The notes beneath the pieces were generated by a model, which made no database searches, had not been told where the DNA came from, and saw only the letters and a program-made list of their open reading frames with translations. Shown in pieces: positions 51,970 to 60,411 of a DNA stretch of 64,000 nt (positions are counted from its first letter, which is position 1; every line of letters starts with the position of its first letter). A program made the position numbers and the translations under genes. Source of the stretch: DATMER01 sp963844885 (lineage in GTDB: Bacteria > Acidobacteriota > Thermoanaerobaculia > Multivoradales > UBA5704); contig CAWJQA010000015.1 of assembly GCA_963844885.1 (NCBI GenBank), positions 1 to 64,000 of the forward strand, in the 5' to 3' direction.

Positions 51970-53139
51970 CTACCGTTCCAGGTAGCCTTCCTGGGTACGC
52001 ACCTGGAGGCCCTCGCCGCGCACGCGCAGCTCCAGGTCGTGCCAGGTGCCCCGGCCTTTGGACCGGCTCGGGTAGTAGCCCAGCACGTACTGCTCGCGCA
52101 ACTCGCGCAGGAGCGTCTCCAGCGCCGGTTTCACCTGCTCGAGCGTGTCGAGCGTCTCGATCCGGCCGCCGCTCTCCAGGACCGTGCTCTGGAGCAGGTC
52201 CATCTGCCGGCGGTGGCCTGCGCCGTCGCGCCAGGCGCTGAAGAGCTCCACGAACGGCAGCTCCTGCTCGCCGTACCGCCGGAGGCGCAGCCAGTAGAGG
52301 ACGACATGGGTGCGGCGGGCGATCGCCTGCACCTGCTCCATCGGCAGCACGCTCTCGATGTCGACGCCGTCGGAGAGCAGCACCACCACCCGCCTCCCCT
52401 GGCTCCCTTCCAGCCGCTTCAAGGCCAGGTAGAGGGCGTCGTTGAGCGCCGTCCCGCCCTGCGGCTGCACGCCGGAAAGGCCGAGCGAGACGATCGACGG
52501 CACGCTCGTGAACGGGGTTTCGAGCAGGATGCGGTCCGAGAACAGGAGGAGCTTCGCCTCGTCGAGGCGTTTCATTCCGGCCACGAAGCTCTTGGCGCCG
52601 TCCGTGGCGGTGCGCAGCCGGGCGCCCGCCATGCTGGTGCTGGCGTCGACGAGCAGCACGGCTGTGAAGGGGATCTCCCCGCGTTCGAAGGTGATGAGCT
52701 CCTGCGGCACGCCGTCGTCGAGCACCGTGAAGTCGTCGCGCGTCAGGTCGGTCACCCGCCGGCTCCCGCGTTCCACGACGACGTAGAGCTGCTGCAGGCC
52801 GACCTCGATCTCGTCGTCGACCTGGAGCGGCAGGGTGCGCAGTGAGGCGGTGCCGACCGGGCCGCCCGGGCCGTAGGCCAGAACCTCGATCGAGTGCTCC
52901 ATGTTGGCCTGGCCCACGTCCACGACGATCCGCCAGGGGGGCGCCTCGGCCACGCCGACCCGGAGGCTGTCCAGGTAGAACTCGACCTTATTGACAGCCG
53001 CGCCCTGGATCTCCGCGCGGATCTCGACTTCGCCGAAGAGCGGCTGGCCGGATGCCGGGCTCACGAGCCGCACTTCCGCCGCCGGGAGTGGGGACGCCAG
53101 CAGAACCAGGAGCGACAGGAGGAGGGAGGAGAGCCTCAC
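51970..53139 (-). CDS. Exported VWA-domain protein
   Basis: The product is 389 aa. The GTG start overlaps the stop of the preceding gene (GTGA), indicating coupling. A signal peptide (VRLSSLLLSLLVLLASPLPA), an Ig-like beta domain (about 22-130) and a von Willebrand A domain (about 150-330) follow; the MIDAS motif is DASTSM, with later TALNDALYLAL and VVVLLSDGVD. Before it sits DLTRDDFTVLDDGVPQELIT, the sequence that precedes VWA domains in acidobacterial VWFA-related proteins. It is the last gene of a three-gene operon with a TPR protein and a second VWA protein. Confidence 0.88.
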   Translation of the reverse strand: MRLSSLLLSLLVLLASPLPAAEVRLVSPASGQPLFGEVEIRAEIQGAAVNKVEFYLDSLRVGVAEAPPWRIVVDVGQANMEHSIEVLAYGPGGPVGTASLRTLPLQVDDEIEVGLQQLYVVVERGSRRVTDLTRDDFTVLDDGVPQELITFERGEIPFTAVLLVDASTSMAGARLRTATDGAKSFVAGMKRLDEAKLLLFSDRILLETPFTSVPSIVSLGLSGVQPQGGTALNDALYLALKRLEGSQGRRVVVLLSDGVDIESVLPMEQVQAIARRTHVVLYWLRLRRYGEQELPFVELFSAWRDGAGHRRQMDLLQSTVLESGGRIETLDTLEQVKPALETLLRELREQYVLGYYPSRSKGRGTWHDLELRVRGEGLQVRTQEGYLER

Positions 53140-55286
53140 GGCACCTTCCCGGGTACGCCGAGCGCCGCGGCCAGGCTGGGAAGGTGGTCCGCCGCGGACT
53201 TCTGGAGATCGGTCCACGCCTGTTCCAACTCCTCCAGGGGCATCCGGTTGTAGCGGTTCCGCGCCGCGCCGCCGGTGCCTTTGCTTCCGACCTTGGCGAC
53301 CGCGTCCCGGGCGCCGCGGGGGTCCTTGCGGAGATCCCGGATCATGCCGAGCAGGATGGCGAGCTTGTCGTCGTCCGGCTGGCGCTTCAGCCCCGCCTGC
53401 GCGGCGGCCTCCGCGCCGTCGAGGTCGCCCGCGGCGATCAGCATGCGCGCCAGCTCCTGAGAGGCCACGGCAGCCTCCCAGGGCTCGGAGTTGGCGCGGC
53501 CGGAGACGTCGGCCAGGAGGCGCCGGGAGTCCTGGACCTTGCCGATCCGGGCGAGGTTCACGCCGAGCCGGAGCAGCGCTTCGGGCTGACCCGGCTCCAC
53601 GCGTTGCAGGCGCTCCAGGTGGGTCACCGCCTCGGCGTAGCGGCCCTGGCGCTCGGCGTCCACGGCCATGCACAGGAGCGCCAGACGGTCCCCCTCGTCA
53701 AAGCTCAAGATCTGCTGGAAGAGCCGCGCGCGCAGCGTCGGCGGGGCCGAGTCGATCATCTGGGCGGCGATGCCGTCGAGGAAGCGCGCCGACTTCTTCC
53801 GCCCCTCCGGGGTGCCGTCCCGCTGTGCGTACAGCGCCGTCAGGCGGAAGACCAACTCCCGATTGTGCGTCGAGACATTGAAGCTCTGCCGGCGTACCGC
53901 GTCGCGGTAGAGCCACTGGTGGAGCGTGATCAGGGGGATCATGGCCGCGGCGTCGCCCTGGGCCACCTCGCGGGCAACGTCCAGCTCGACATCCATCAGG
54001 TCCGCGCTCGACGCCGGCCGCTCGCCGGTGAGGACCGACGTCTCCATCTCCGCGACGGCGGCGCGGGCCGCCACGATATCGCCGATATCGCCGATATTGC
54101 CGCCGGCCAGGAGCGCGAGCGCCTTGCGGTACGCGGCCTTGACCGGCCCGGCGTCGATCCGCCGCGTCTTGCGGCTGCGCGCCGCCGCCGGTGGCGTCTT
54201 CTCGGCGTTCTCGGCGGGCTGGGTCCCGCCGGCCTCGGCGCGCCGGGGTTGGGTCAGCGCGGCCCACACCTGGCCGTCGCTCCCGTGTTCCAGCAACACG
54301 AAGGGGGTGGAGAGGACGGCCGACTCGTCGGCGCCGCCCGGATCCGGCACGGCCCGGATCTCGTACACCCCCTCCTCGATCCCGCTCGGCTCGAACGAAG
54401 CGGTCAGGATCTCCAGGCCGGGGATCGCGGACTCCTCCCGCGCGGAGACCTCGAGAGGGAACTTGCCCACCCGCGCGCCGCCCGGACGACGCACCTCGGC
54501 GCTGAGCGCCGCCGCCGCGTCCAGCTTCCAGGCCGCGATCCGCACCGTGGCGCGGACGGCCGGTGCGAGGATCGGCCGCGCCGATGGCAGGGCGTCCATG
54601 GAGAAGACCGGGGGAGGGGATGTCAGGCCGGCTCCCCGCGCCACGACCCAGGCGCCGGCCGGCTCCGGAAAGAGCGGAGGCAGAAGGAGGCCGCGGCGCT
54701 GCCCGAAGTCGGGGATCGTCACCGGGATCGACCGGAGCCCGACCTCGCCGGTGCCGGCGTTGCGCACCAGCGCGCGCAAGGCGTACTCCCCGGGCGGGAG
54801 CTTCAGCTCGCCGGCATACTTGAGGCCGCTCTTCTCCAGGTCCGGTCCGAGCCGGGAGAGGTCGATCTCCACCGTATCCATGCGCGAGCCCGCCACCCGT
54901 CCGCCGGCTCCCCCCGCGGCCGGCAGCGTCACGGCGTAGAGGCAGACCTCCAGGCGGAGGACGTCCGTCGTCTGGCCGGCCACCACCTCGGCGCCGTCCA
55001 TCTCCAAAAGGACAGCCACACGCGGGCGCGGTATTCCGGGGGGGCCGGGCAGAGGAAGGACCAGCGTGGCGAGCGGAATCGTCCCGCCTTCCTGGCCGCT
55101 CATCAGCAGCGCGGCCGTCTCGACCCGCAGGCCGCCGGTGCGCAGCACGCGCAGCGGCGGGGGCTCCGTCTGAGCGGTGAGAGGGGATGCCAGGAACAGC
55201 AGGAGGGTTGTAGAGACGCCCCAGTCCGTTATCCGAAACCTGACCGAGCTCCGAAACTTCGGGGCGTCTCCCGCTCCCGTCACCAC
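53136..55286 (-). CDS. Large exported TPR protein between two VWA genes
   Basis: The product is 716 aa. The hydrophobic export segment (TTLLLFLASPLTAQ, about 27-40) is preceded by about 25 residues encoded within a 62-bp palindromic element (55210-55271), so the original start has probably been replaced. Two beta-rich domains (about 45-330) lead to TPR-like helices in the C-terminal half (ALLCMAVDAERQGRYAEAVT, QPEALLRLGVNLARIGKVQD). It overlaps the upstream VWFA gene by 7 bp and the downstream VWA gene by 4 bp. It likely forms an envelope complex with them. Confidence 0.75.
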   Translation of the reverse strand: MVTGAGDAPKFRSSVRFRITDWGVSTTLLLFLASPLTAQTEPPPLRVLRTGGLRVETAALLMSGQEGGTIPLATLVLPLPGPPGIPRPRVAVLLEMDGAEVVAGQTTDVLRLEVCLYAVTLPAAGGAGGRVAGSRMDTVEIDLSRLGPDLEKSGLKYAGELKLPPGEYALRALVRNAGTGEVGLRSIPVTIPDFGQRRGLLLPPLFPEPAGAWVVARGAGLTSPPPVFSMDALPSARPILAPAVRATVRIAAWKLDAAAALSAEVRRPGGARVGKFPLEVSAREESAIPGLEILTASFEPSGIEEGVYEIRAVPDPGGADESAVLSTPFVLLEHGSDGQVWAALTQPRRAEAGGTQPAENAEKTPPAAARSRKTRRIDAGPVKAAYRKALALLAGGNIGDIGDIVAARAAVAEMETSVLTGERPASSADLMDVELDVAREVAQGDAAAMIPLITLHQWLYRDAVRRQSFNVSTHNRELVFRLTALYAQRDGTPEGRKKSARFLDGIAAQMIDSAPPTLRARLFQQILSFDEGDRLALLCMAVDAERQGRYAEAVTHLERLQRVEPGQPEALLRLGVNLARIGKVQDSRRLLADVSGRANSEPWEAAVASQELARMLIAAGDLDGAEAAAQAGLKRQPDDDKLAILLGMIRDLRKDPRGARDAVAKVGSKGTGGAARNRYNRMPLEELEQAWTDLQKSAADHLPSLAAALGVPGKVP
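55210..55271. repeat. 62-bp palindromic element, copy 1
   Basis: The element runs from GTAGAGACGCCCC to GGGGCGTCTCC, with 10-bp inverted ends (GAGACGCCCC / GGGGCGTCTC). By my count 54 of 62 bases match the reverse complement of the element at 55404-55465. It encodes the N-terminal extension of the TPR gene. It resembles REP or MITE-type small mobile elements. Confidence 0.8.
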
Positions 55287-57226
55287 GAACCTTCCTGGTC
55301 AGCCGTGAACGATTTGCCCGTCGGTTTTCCGTGCATAGCCGGCCGGATCTGTAGCCCGCCCGTGTTCCTGACCATCGCCAGCCGGGCCGGTGACCGGGAG
55401 GTTGGAGACGCCCCGACGTTTCGGGACCCGGTGGGGTTTGGGGTAACGGACTGGGGCGTCTCTACGGGTATGTCGAGGGTGGCCCCGGGAGCCGGTTGGG
55501 GCGTGTACTCCGCCCGCGCCGTGGAATCGACGTTGCCGAACAGGTCGCGCACGGCCACGGCCAGCGTGTTGGGCTCCGGCCGCAGCAGCATCGTCGTCTT
55601 CCAGGCGCCGATCTGGCCCAAGGCGGTGAGGAGTTGGTCGTTGGGCACGCGGATCGGGACATCCACCTCGGTGATGTCCGAGGTCCGGCCGTGGCTGTCG
55701 CGGGCGCCGATGAACAGCCTCAGATGCCCCTCGTGGTATTGGTCCCGCGGCATCAGTACCAGGTTCGCGAGCGGGAACTTGACCAGCACCTCGACCTCGA
55801 TCTGGCCCTTGGCGTTCGTCTTCGCCTTGCCGAGCTCGATCGAGACCTCCAGCGGATTGTCGTCCTCACCGAGGAGCAGCGCCGCCATGGCGCGGCTGGT
55901 CATCCTCTCGCGCTCGGTGCGCTCGCTGCGGGTGCCGCGGTGGCGTACGGTCAAGGTGGCGTTGCGCGTCTTCACCACCACCTTCCGGTTCTTGCCGTTG
56001 CGGCCGTTGTGCGGAACGTAGCCGAGGGAATAGTAGGTGTCGAAGTCCTGGCGCATCCGGTCGAGCAGCGGGCGCTCGGCGGTGTCGATGCTCGCGAGGC
56101 CGCCGGTGCCGTCCGCGATCATCTGCAGCGAGGTCTGGATGTTCATCCTCTCCGTGACCGCCATCTCCGTCGTCAGATAGGTGCTGGCGGTGTTCTCGGC
56201 CGAAATCCCCGACAGGTCCGTCGTGCTGCCGAGGGCGTAGAAGGTGACCCGGTTCGCGTTGGCGTGGTCGATCAGATCCTTGAGCAGCGGCGTGGCGTCG
56301 TCGCGGCGGCCGTCGAACGCCGAGAAGTCGACCTCGTCGCGCAGGTTGGGAAACTTGCGCTCCCAGGCGCCCAGGAGGGCTTCGGCCGGGCGCAGCGAAA
56401 TGCCGCCGCTGACATAGAGGACCGCCTTGCGGCCCGGCAGGCCGGCGAGCGAATCGACGAACTGCCGCAGGGCGAGCAGGGCGGCCCGGGATTCTTCGAG
56501 CTGCTGCGTGCCGAACAGCTTGATCTCCTGGTAGAGCTGTTCCGCGATGGCTTTCGCCGCCAGGGCGCGCTGATTCTCGCCGCCGCCGTCGGCCGGATAC
56601 GCGGCGTCGATCTGCCGCAGCATGCTCTGGCGCTCCGCATCGCGGCTCGCGCCGCCGGGAGCGGAGCGGGCCACCTCCGAGAGCGCCGCGTCCAGGGCCG
56701 CGGGATCGTTCGTCAGCCCCTGCCGGATGACCACCGAGCTGTCGTAGCCCGCGAGCAGGATGCGGTCGCCGGGCTGGAGATGCGAGACGAACTCCTTGAC
56801 CGAGTCCAGGGCGCGCTTGCGCGTGGCCGGGACCAGCGTGCGGTTGTCGAAAAAGACCGCCAGGTAGAGGCGCTGGGCATCCGGCTTCGCCACCGCCCGG
56901 GCGGCGGCCGGCGCCTCGGTCCCGGCTGTCTCTTCAGTCTCGGCCGGCATGGCCGGCACGGCCGGCTGGCCCTCGGACATGGCGAAGAAATTCGAGATCT
57001 CGACCGGCTGGCCGTCCTCCAGGATCTGGAAGTCGTCCTTCGTCAGCCCCTGGACGCGCCGGCCTTGGGGATCGGTGACATAGACCTCGACGTTGGCGAC
57101 GTTGACGTCGATGCTCTCGTAGAAGGTCTGGTCCTCGGAGCCCGCGGGGGTATCCGGGACGGTCTGGGCTGTCGCGGCGGTGGCGAGGAAGACGGCCGCG
57201 AGGCAATGAACGGTCGATCGAACCAT
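55280..57226 (-). CDS. VWFA-related (acidobacterial type) exported protein
   Basis: The product is 648 aa with a signal peptide (MVRSTVHCLAAVFLATAATA). The family lead-in VEVYVTDPQGRRVQGLTKDD is followed by a VWA-like domain (about 115-400; RLYLAVFFDNRTL, KAVLYVSGGISLRP, TFYALGSTTDLSG) and a beta-rich domain (about 450-600). This matches the VWFA-related family known chiefly from Acidobacteria. The classical MIDAS DxSxS is replaced by FDNRTL. The final residues (about 590 on; VTPNPTGSRNVGASP) are encoded by a 62-bp palindromic element and its flank, so the natural C-terminus appears altered. It is first of the three-gene operon, divergent from the synthetase. Confidence 0.87.
   Translation of the reverse strand: MVRSTVHCLAAVFLATAATAQTVPDTPAGSEDQTFYESIDVNVANVEVYVTDPQGRRVQGLTKDDFQILEDGQPVEISNFFAMSEGQPAVPAMPAETEETAGTEAPAAARAVAKPDAQRLYLAVFFDNRTLVPATRKRALDSVKEFVSHLQPGDRILLAGYDSSVVIRQGLTNDPAALDAALSEVARSAPGGASRDAERQSMLRQIDAAYPADGGGENQRALAAKAIAEQLYQEIKLFGTQQLEESRAALLALRQFVDSLAGLPGRKAVLYVSGGISLRPAEALLGAWERKFPNLRDEVDFSAFDGRRDDATPLLKDLIDHANANRVTFYALGSTTDLSGISAENTASTYLTTEMAVTERMNIQTSLQMIADGTGGLASIDTAERPLLDRMRQDFDTYYSLGYVPHNGRNGKNRKVVVKTRNATLTVRHRGTRSERTERERMTSRAMAALLLGEDDNPLEVSIELGKAKTNAKGQIEVEVLVKFPLANLVLMPRDQYHEGHLRLFIGARDSHGRTSDITEVDVPIRVPNDQLLTALGQIGAWKTTMLLRPEPNTLAVAVRDLFGNVDSTARAEYTPQPAPGATLDIPVETPQSVTPNPTGSRNVGASPTSRSPARLAMVRNTGGLQIRPAMHGKPTGKSFTADQEGSW
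55404..55465. repeat. 62-bp palindromic element, copy 2 (inverted)
   Basis: Runs GGAGACGCCCC to GGGGCGTCTCTAC, inverted with respect to copy 1 at 55210-55271 and separated from it by 132 bp. It is translated as part of the C-terminus of the VWFA-related protein. Confidence 0.8.
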
Positions 57227-57283
57227 GACAAAAGTTCCCCCGTTCGCGCGCTGAGTGGCTCCGCCATCGTAGCATTCCCCTCC

Positions 57284-58786
57284 ATGAACCTTCACGGCCT
57301 GTTTGCGATCCCCTGCCGCCGCTTGCCCGGCAAGCCCGCGCTCCGTCTCGAAGGCGGCCGGAGCATCCCCTACGCCGAGCTGTTCGGCGCCGCGGACCGT
57401 CTGGCGGCCGGCCTGCACGCCCGCGGGTTGCGCCACGGCGACCGGGTGGCCTTCTTCCTCGGCAACAGTCTGGAATTCGTCACCGCCTACCTCGCGGTGA
57501 TCCGCCTCGGGGCCGTAATGGTGCCGCTCAACCTGGCCTATCGCCGCCGCGAGATCGCCCACATCCTCGGCGATTCGGAGCCGCGCCTCTTCCTCACCGA
57601 CCGCGAGCGGCTGCCCGTGCTCGACGAGCTGGAGCCGGGCGAACGCCGCGGCGAGGTCATCCTGGCGGAGGATCTTGGCGGGCTGGAGGGGGATGAGGCG
57701 AGCCTGCCTTCCGGGCAGGTGGACGGCGACAGTTTTTTGGATGGCGACAATCTGGCGATGATCCTCTACACCTCCGGCACGACCGGCCGCAGCAAGGGAG
57801 CGATGATCACCCACGGCAACGTCCTCGCCACGGTGACCGGCCTGCTCGCCGCCTGGGCCTGGGAGCCGGCCGACGTCCTTCTTCTGACCCTCCCCCTGTT
57901 CCATACTCACGGGCTCGTCGTGGGCCTCCACTGCGCCCTGGCCGCCGGCGCGACCGTCCTCCTGCGCCGCCGCTTCGACGCACCCGAGGCCGCCGCCGAG
58001 CTGCTCGGCGGGGAGCCGACGATGTTCTTCGGCGTGCCCACCATGTACGTGCGTCTGGTCGAAGAGCTGCGGCGGCGGGGTGGGGGAGAGGCCCTGTCGC
58101 GCCTGCGTCTCTTCTGCTCCGGCAGCGCACCGCTGTCGCCCGAGACCTTCGCCGCCTTCCGCGAGCTGACCGGCCACCAGATCCTGGAGCGCTACGGCAT
58201 GACCGAGACCGGCATGAGCCTGAGCAACGCCTACGCCGGCCTGCGCCTGCCGGGCACCGTGGGCACCCCGCTGCCCGGCGTTTCGGCAAAGATCGTCGAC
58301 GCTGAAGGAAAGGACCTGCCGGCGGGTGGGGAGGGAGAGCTGCTCGTCCGCGGCAGCCACGTCTTCCCCGGCTACTGGCAAGATCCGGAGAAGACCGTCG
58401 CCAGCTTCCTCCACGACAGCCTGGGTCGGCGCTGGTTCCGCACCGGCGACCTGGCGCGGCGCGATCCGGCCACCGGCCACTACACCCTCCTAGGCCGCCG
58501 CCACGAGCTGATCCTGCGCGGCGGCTTCAACATCTATCCCCGCGAGGTCGAGGAGGTGATCGCGGCCTTCCCCGGCGTAAAGGAGGTGGCCGTCGCCGGC
58601 CGGCCCGATCCCGACCTCGGACAGGTTCCCGTCGCCTACCTGGTGGTCGAATCGCCGGTCGACGAGGCCGCCCTCATCGCCTTCTGCCGGGACCAGATGG
58701 CGGCCTTCAAGGTTCCGCGCGAGATCCACACCGTCGAGGCACTGCCGCGCAACGCTTTGGGGAAGGTGCAGAAACACCTGCTGTAG
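57284..58786 (+). CDS. AMP-binding acyl-CoA synthetase (malonyl-CoA synthetase-like)
   Basis: The product is 500 aa, full length for the ANL superfamily. The P-loop is LYTSGTTGRSKGAMITHGNV, the A5 motif RYGMTETGM, the A7/A8 hinge FRTGDLARRDPATGHY with GRRHELILRGGFNIYPREVE, and the A10 lysine lies in PRNALGKVQKHLL. LFHTHGLVVGLH and GSAPLSPETF resemble MatB-type malonyl-CoA synthetases, but a medium-chain fatty acyl ligase is possible. It is divergent from the VWFA operon with only 57 bp between starts, so their promoters must overlap. Confidence 0.9.
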   Translation: MNLHGLFAIPCRRLPGKPALRLEGGRSIPYAELFGAADRLAAGLHARGLRHGDRVAFFLGNSLEFVTAYLAVIRLGAVMVPLNLAYRRREIAHILGDSEPRLFLTDRERLPVLDELEPGERRGEVILAEDLGGLEGDEASLPSGQVDGDSFLDGDNLAMILYTSGTTGRSKGAMITHGNVLATVTGLLAAWAWEPADVLLLTLPLFHTHGLVVGLHCALAAGATVLLRRRFDAPEAAAELLGGEPTMFFGVPTMYVRLVEELRRRGGGEALSRLRLFCSGSAPLSPETFAAFRELTGHQILERYGMTETGMSLSNAYAGLRLPGTVGTPLPGVSAKIVDAEGKDLPAGGEGELLVRGSHVFPGYWQDPEKTVASFLHDSLGRRWFRTGDLARRDPATGHYTLLGRRHELILRGGFNIYPREVEEVIAAFPGVKEVAVAGRPDPDLGQVPVAYLVVESPVDEAALIAFCRDQMAAFKVPREIHTVEALPRNALGKVQKHLL

Positions 58787-58900
58787 CAGGAGGGCTGTTG
58801 AAGCCGGATCTCCGCCTTTTCTTTCCCTGGGAGCGCCGGCGTCCCGCCGGCTGGGGGCGGAGACGGATGGCGCCGTCGTTGAGCGTCACTACCTACGCCT

Positions 58901-59116
58901 TTAGCTCTGGCGGTCCAGTTCGTCCAGCAACCGGATTCCCTCCTCGCGAGAACCAAGCGCGGCGCGGGCTCGGAACCTTGTCTCGGCGTCGAACTCGGCG
59001 AGAGCGACGGTCGACAGCTCCTCCATCAGCTTGTTCATGCTGATACTGTGTCGCTCTGCCAACTGGCGTAGGCGTTCATGCTTTTCATCCGGGAGGCGGA
59101 TCGTCAAGGTCGCCAT
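58901..59116 (-). CDS. Ribbon-helix-helix antitoxin of a PIN pair
   Basis: The product is 71 aa. The N-terminal MATLTIRLPDEKHERLRQLA is a CopG/Arc-type ribbon-helix-helix strand and helix, followed by SISMNKLMEELSTVAL and a charged C-terminal tail that would bind the toxin. It starts one base after the stop of the PIN gene, whose message it shares. It is expected to neutralise the PIN nuclease and repress the operon. The gene order (toxin first) is less common. Confidence 0.82.
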   Translation of the reverse strand: MATLTIRLPDEKHERLRQLAERHSISMNKLMEELSTVALAEFDAETRFRARAALGSREEGIRLLDELDRQS

Positions 59117-59117
59117 T

Positions 59118-59546
59118 TCAGATCTCCTTCAAGACTGCTTCCGGCAGCAGAATCCTGAGTCCAGGGAAGTGTAGCTCTGCCGTAGCGAAGTCGCGCGCAT
59201 TCTTGGTGATGATGGCTGCGGCGCCGCCGGCAACCGCGAGCTCGATCAGATGATTGTCCCCCTCATCTCTGAGGTTGGGGCGCCACCCATAGTAGATCGT
59301 TGTCCACCGACAGGTGCTGAGAAAGGCGTTGAACAGAGCGTCTCTTTGCCTGGGGGGAAGAGAGCACCTGCCCATGACCGACTCGCGCCCCAGCAAAGAC
59401 TCATGCTCCGCAAAGAGGGCCGCTCCCATCAGCGGTTGAAGGCGACCTTCCAGGCAGGCTCGAAGGACAGCCCGGCTCGCCCCCTTCGGCCCCAAGAGAG
59501 CGGAAACGAAGATGTTCGTGTCGAGCACGACGACCAGCGCTGCCAT
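59118..59546 (-). CDS. PIN-domain toxin (putative TA system, COG1569-like)
   Basis: The product is 142 aa. PIN acidic residues are seen in VVVLDTNIFVSALLG (first Asp), a Glu in AALFAEHESLLG, and RDEGDNHLIELAVAGGAAAI with Asp residues, then ITKNARDF. It should be a metal-dependent ribonuclease acting on RNA, probably toxic unless bound by the antitoxin encoded next. The start context is AGCGCTGCC. Both genes sit in an accessory region with repeats on the far side, consistent with a mobile addiction pair. Confidence 0.85.
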   Translation of the reverse strand: MAALVVVLDTNIFVSALLGPKGASRAVLRACLEGRLQPLMGAALFAEHESLLGRESVMGRCSLPPRQRDALFNAFLSTCRWTTIYYGWRPNLRDEGDNHLIELAVAGGAAAIITKNARDFATAELHFPGLRILLPEAVLKEI

Positions 59547-60150
59547 GACAGCGTATATGCTACCAGAAATCTTCCCAACAGGGCGGTGGTGACCGGACCG
59601 GCTTGGAACGACCCACAGCGCGGGCGCGGTTTGGTGAGCCCTTCACCCACCCGGTGCCCAGACCCAGCCCAGCGAGGCGCCGATTGGCGTGGCGCACGCC
59701 GCCTGCTGGGATGCCGGCACGGTTTTGGATGCGGATGGAACCAGAGGCCATCTGGCGCCTCCGGCTCGGACTCTCGCCATTGCTTCAGTCGATAGAGATC
59801 CTCTACCGAGATCTTGCGCTCGCGGAGGCGGCGGCCTCGCGTACGCTCCGAACGATCCCGCGCGCACTTGCGCTACCTCGCGCATGGGCTGAACAACCCC
59901 ACGCACGGCCTGAACGACTCCGCGCACGGCCTGCACAACCTTGGGCACGAGCTGCAAACTCTTAGTGAGGAGCTGAAAACCCGCGAGCACGGCGTGAAAA
60001 CCGGAGCGCGCCGGCCGAGAGGGGTGGTTGATGACGCTCAAGGCCGGCACCATGGGCCTACGCCCTGGCTTCGCGTTTCGCTGTTGGCCGATTGGGGGTT
60101 GACCGCTGGTAGGTGATTACGGTGTAATCATATCCGGGGAGTCTCGGGCA
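59547..60150. other. Gene-poor stretch containing a 21-bp repeat array
   Basis: No gene is supported in these 604 bp. The left part holds only short mixed frames. A 21-bp array lies at 59882-60007. The sequence before 60151 (GTGTAATCATATCC) may contain the promoter of the MazE-like gene, but no -35 is clear. Confidence 0.5.
59882..60007. repeat. 21-bp tandem array, six units
   Basis: Units like GCACGGCCTGAACGACTCC start at 59882, 59903, 59924, 59945, 59966 and 59987, exactly 21 bp apart, with a more diverged unit before them. Read on the plus strand they give seven-residue units (HGLNNPT, HGLNDSA, HGLHNLG, HELQTLS, EELKTRE, HGVKTGA). No supported gene contains them. Same period as the array at 20457-20770. 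Confidence 0.8.
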
Positions 60151-60411
60151 ATGAAGACAAGAATCGTTCGAATCGGCAACTCTCAAGGAATCCGGATCGC
60201 AAAGTATCTCCTCGACCAGACCGGCCTGCGAGAGGAAGTTGAGGTCGAGGCGGAAGGAAACCATCTCGTCATCCGTCCGATCACGGCACCGCGAGCCGGC
60301 TGGAAGGAGGCCTTTCAGGCGATGGCGCTGGCAGGGGACGACAAGATGCTCGATGACGGCGCGGTGCCGAGCCGGTTTGACGAGGAAGAGTGGGAGACGA
60401 GCCGGAGCTGA
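60151..60411 (+). CDS. MazE/AbrB-type antitoxin-like protein
   Basis: The product is 86 aa. The N-terminal swapped-hairpin motif VRIGNSQGIRIAKYLLDQTG and VEVEAEGNHLVIRPI is typical of MazE/AbrB DNA-binding domains. The C-terminal tail ends in acidic DEEEW, the part that normally blocks the toxin. No MazF-like toxin follows; the next gene is DUF1990. A truncated second copy of this family lies at 62989-63180. It could be an orphan antitoxin or a simple transcription factor. Confidence 0.8.
   Translation: MKTRIVRIGNSQGIRIAKYLLDQTGLREEVEVEAEGNHLVIRPITAPRAGWKEAFQAMALAGDDKMLDDGAVPSRFDEEEWETSRS

Noticed and set aside
53052..57200. Long plus-strand frames across the VWA/TPR/VWFA operon
   Set aside because: The minus strand carries signal peptides, VWA and TPR motifs; the plus frames have none.
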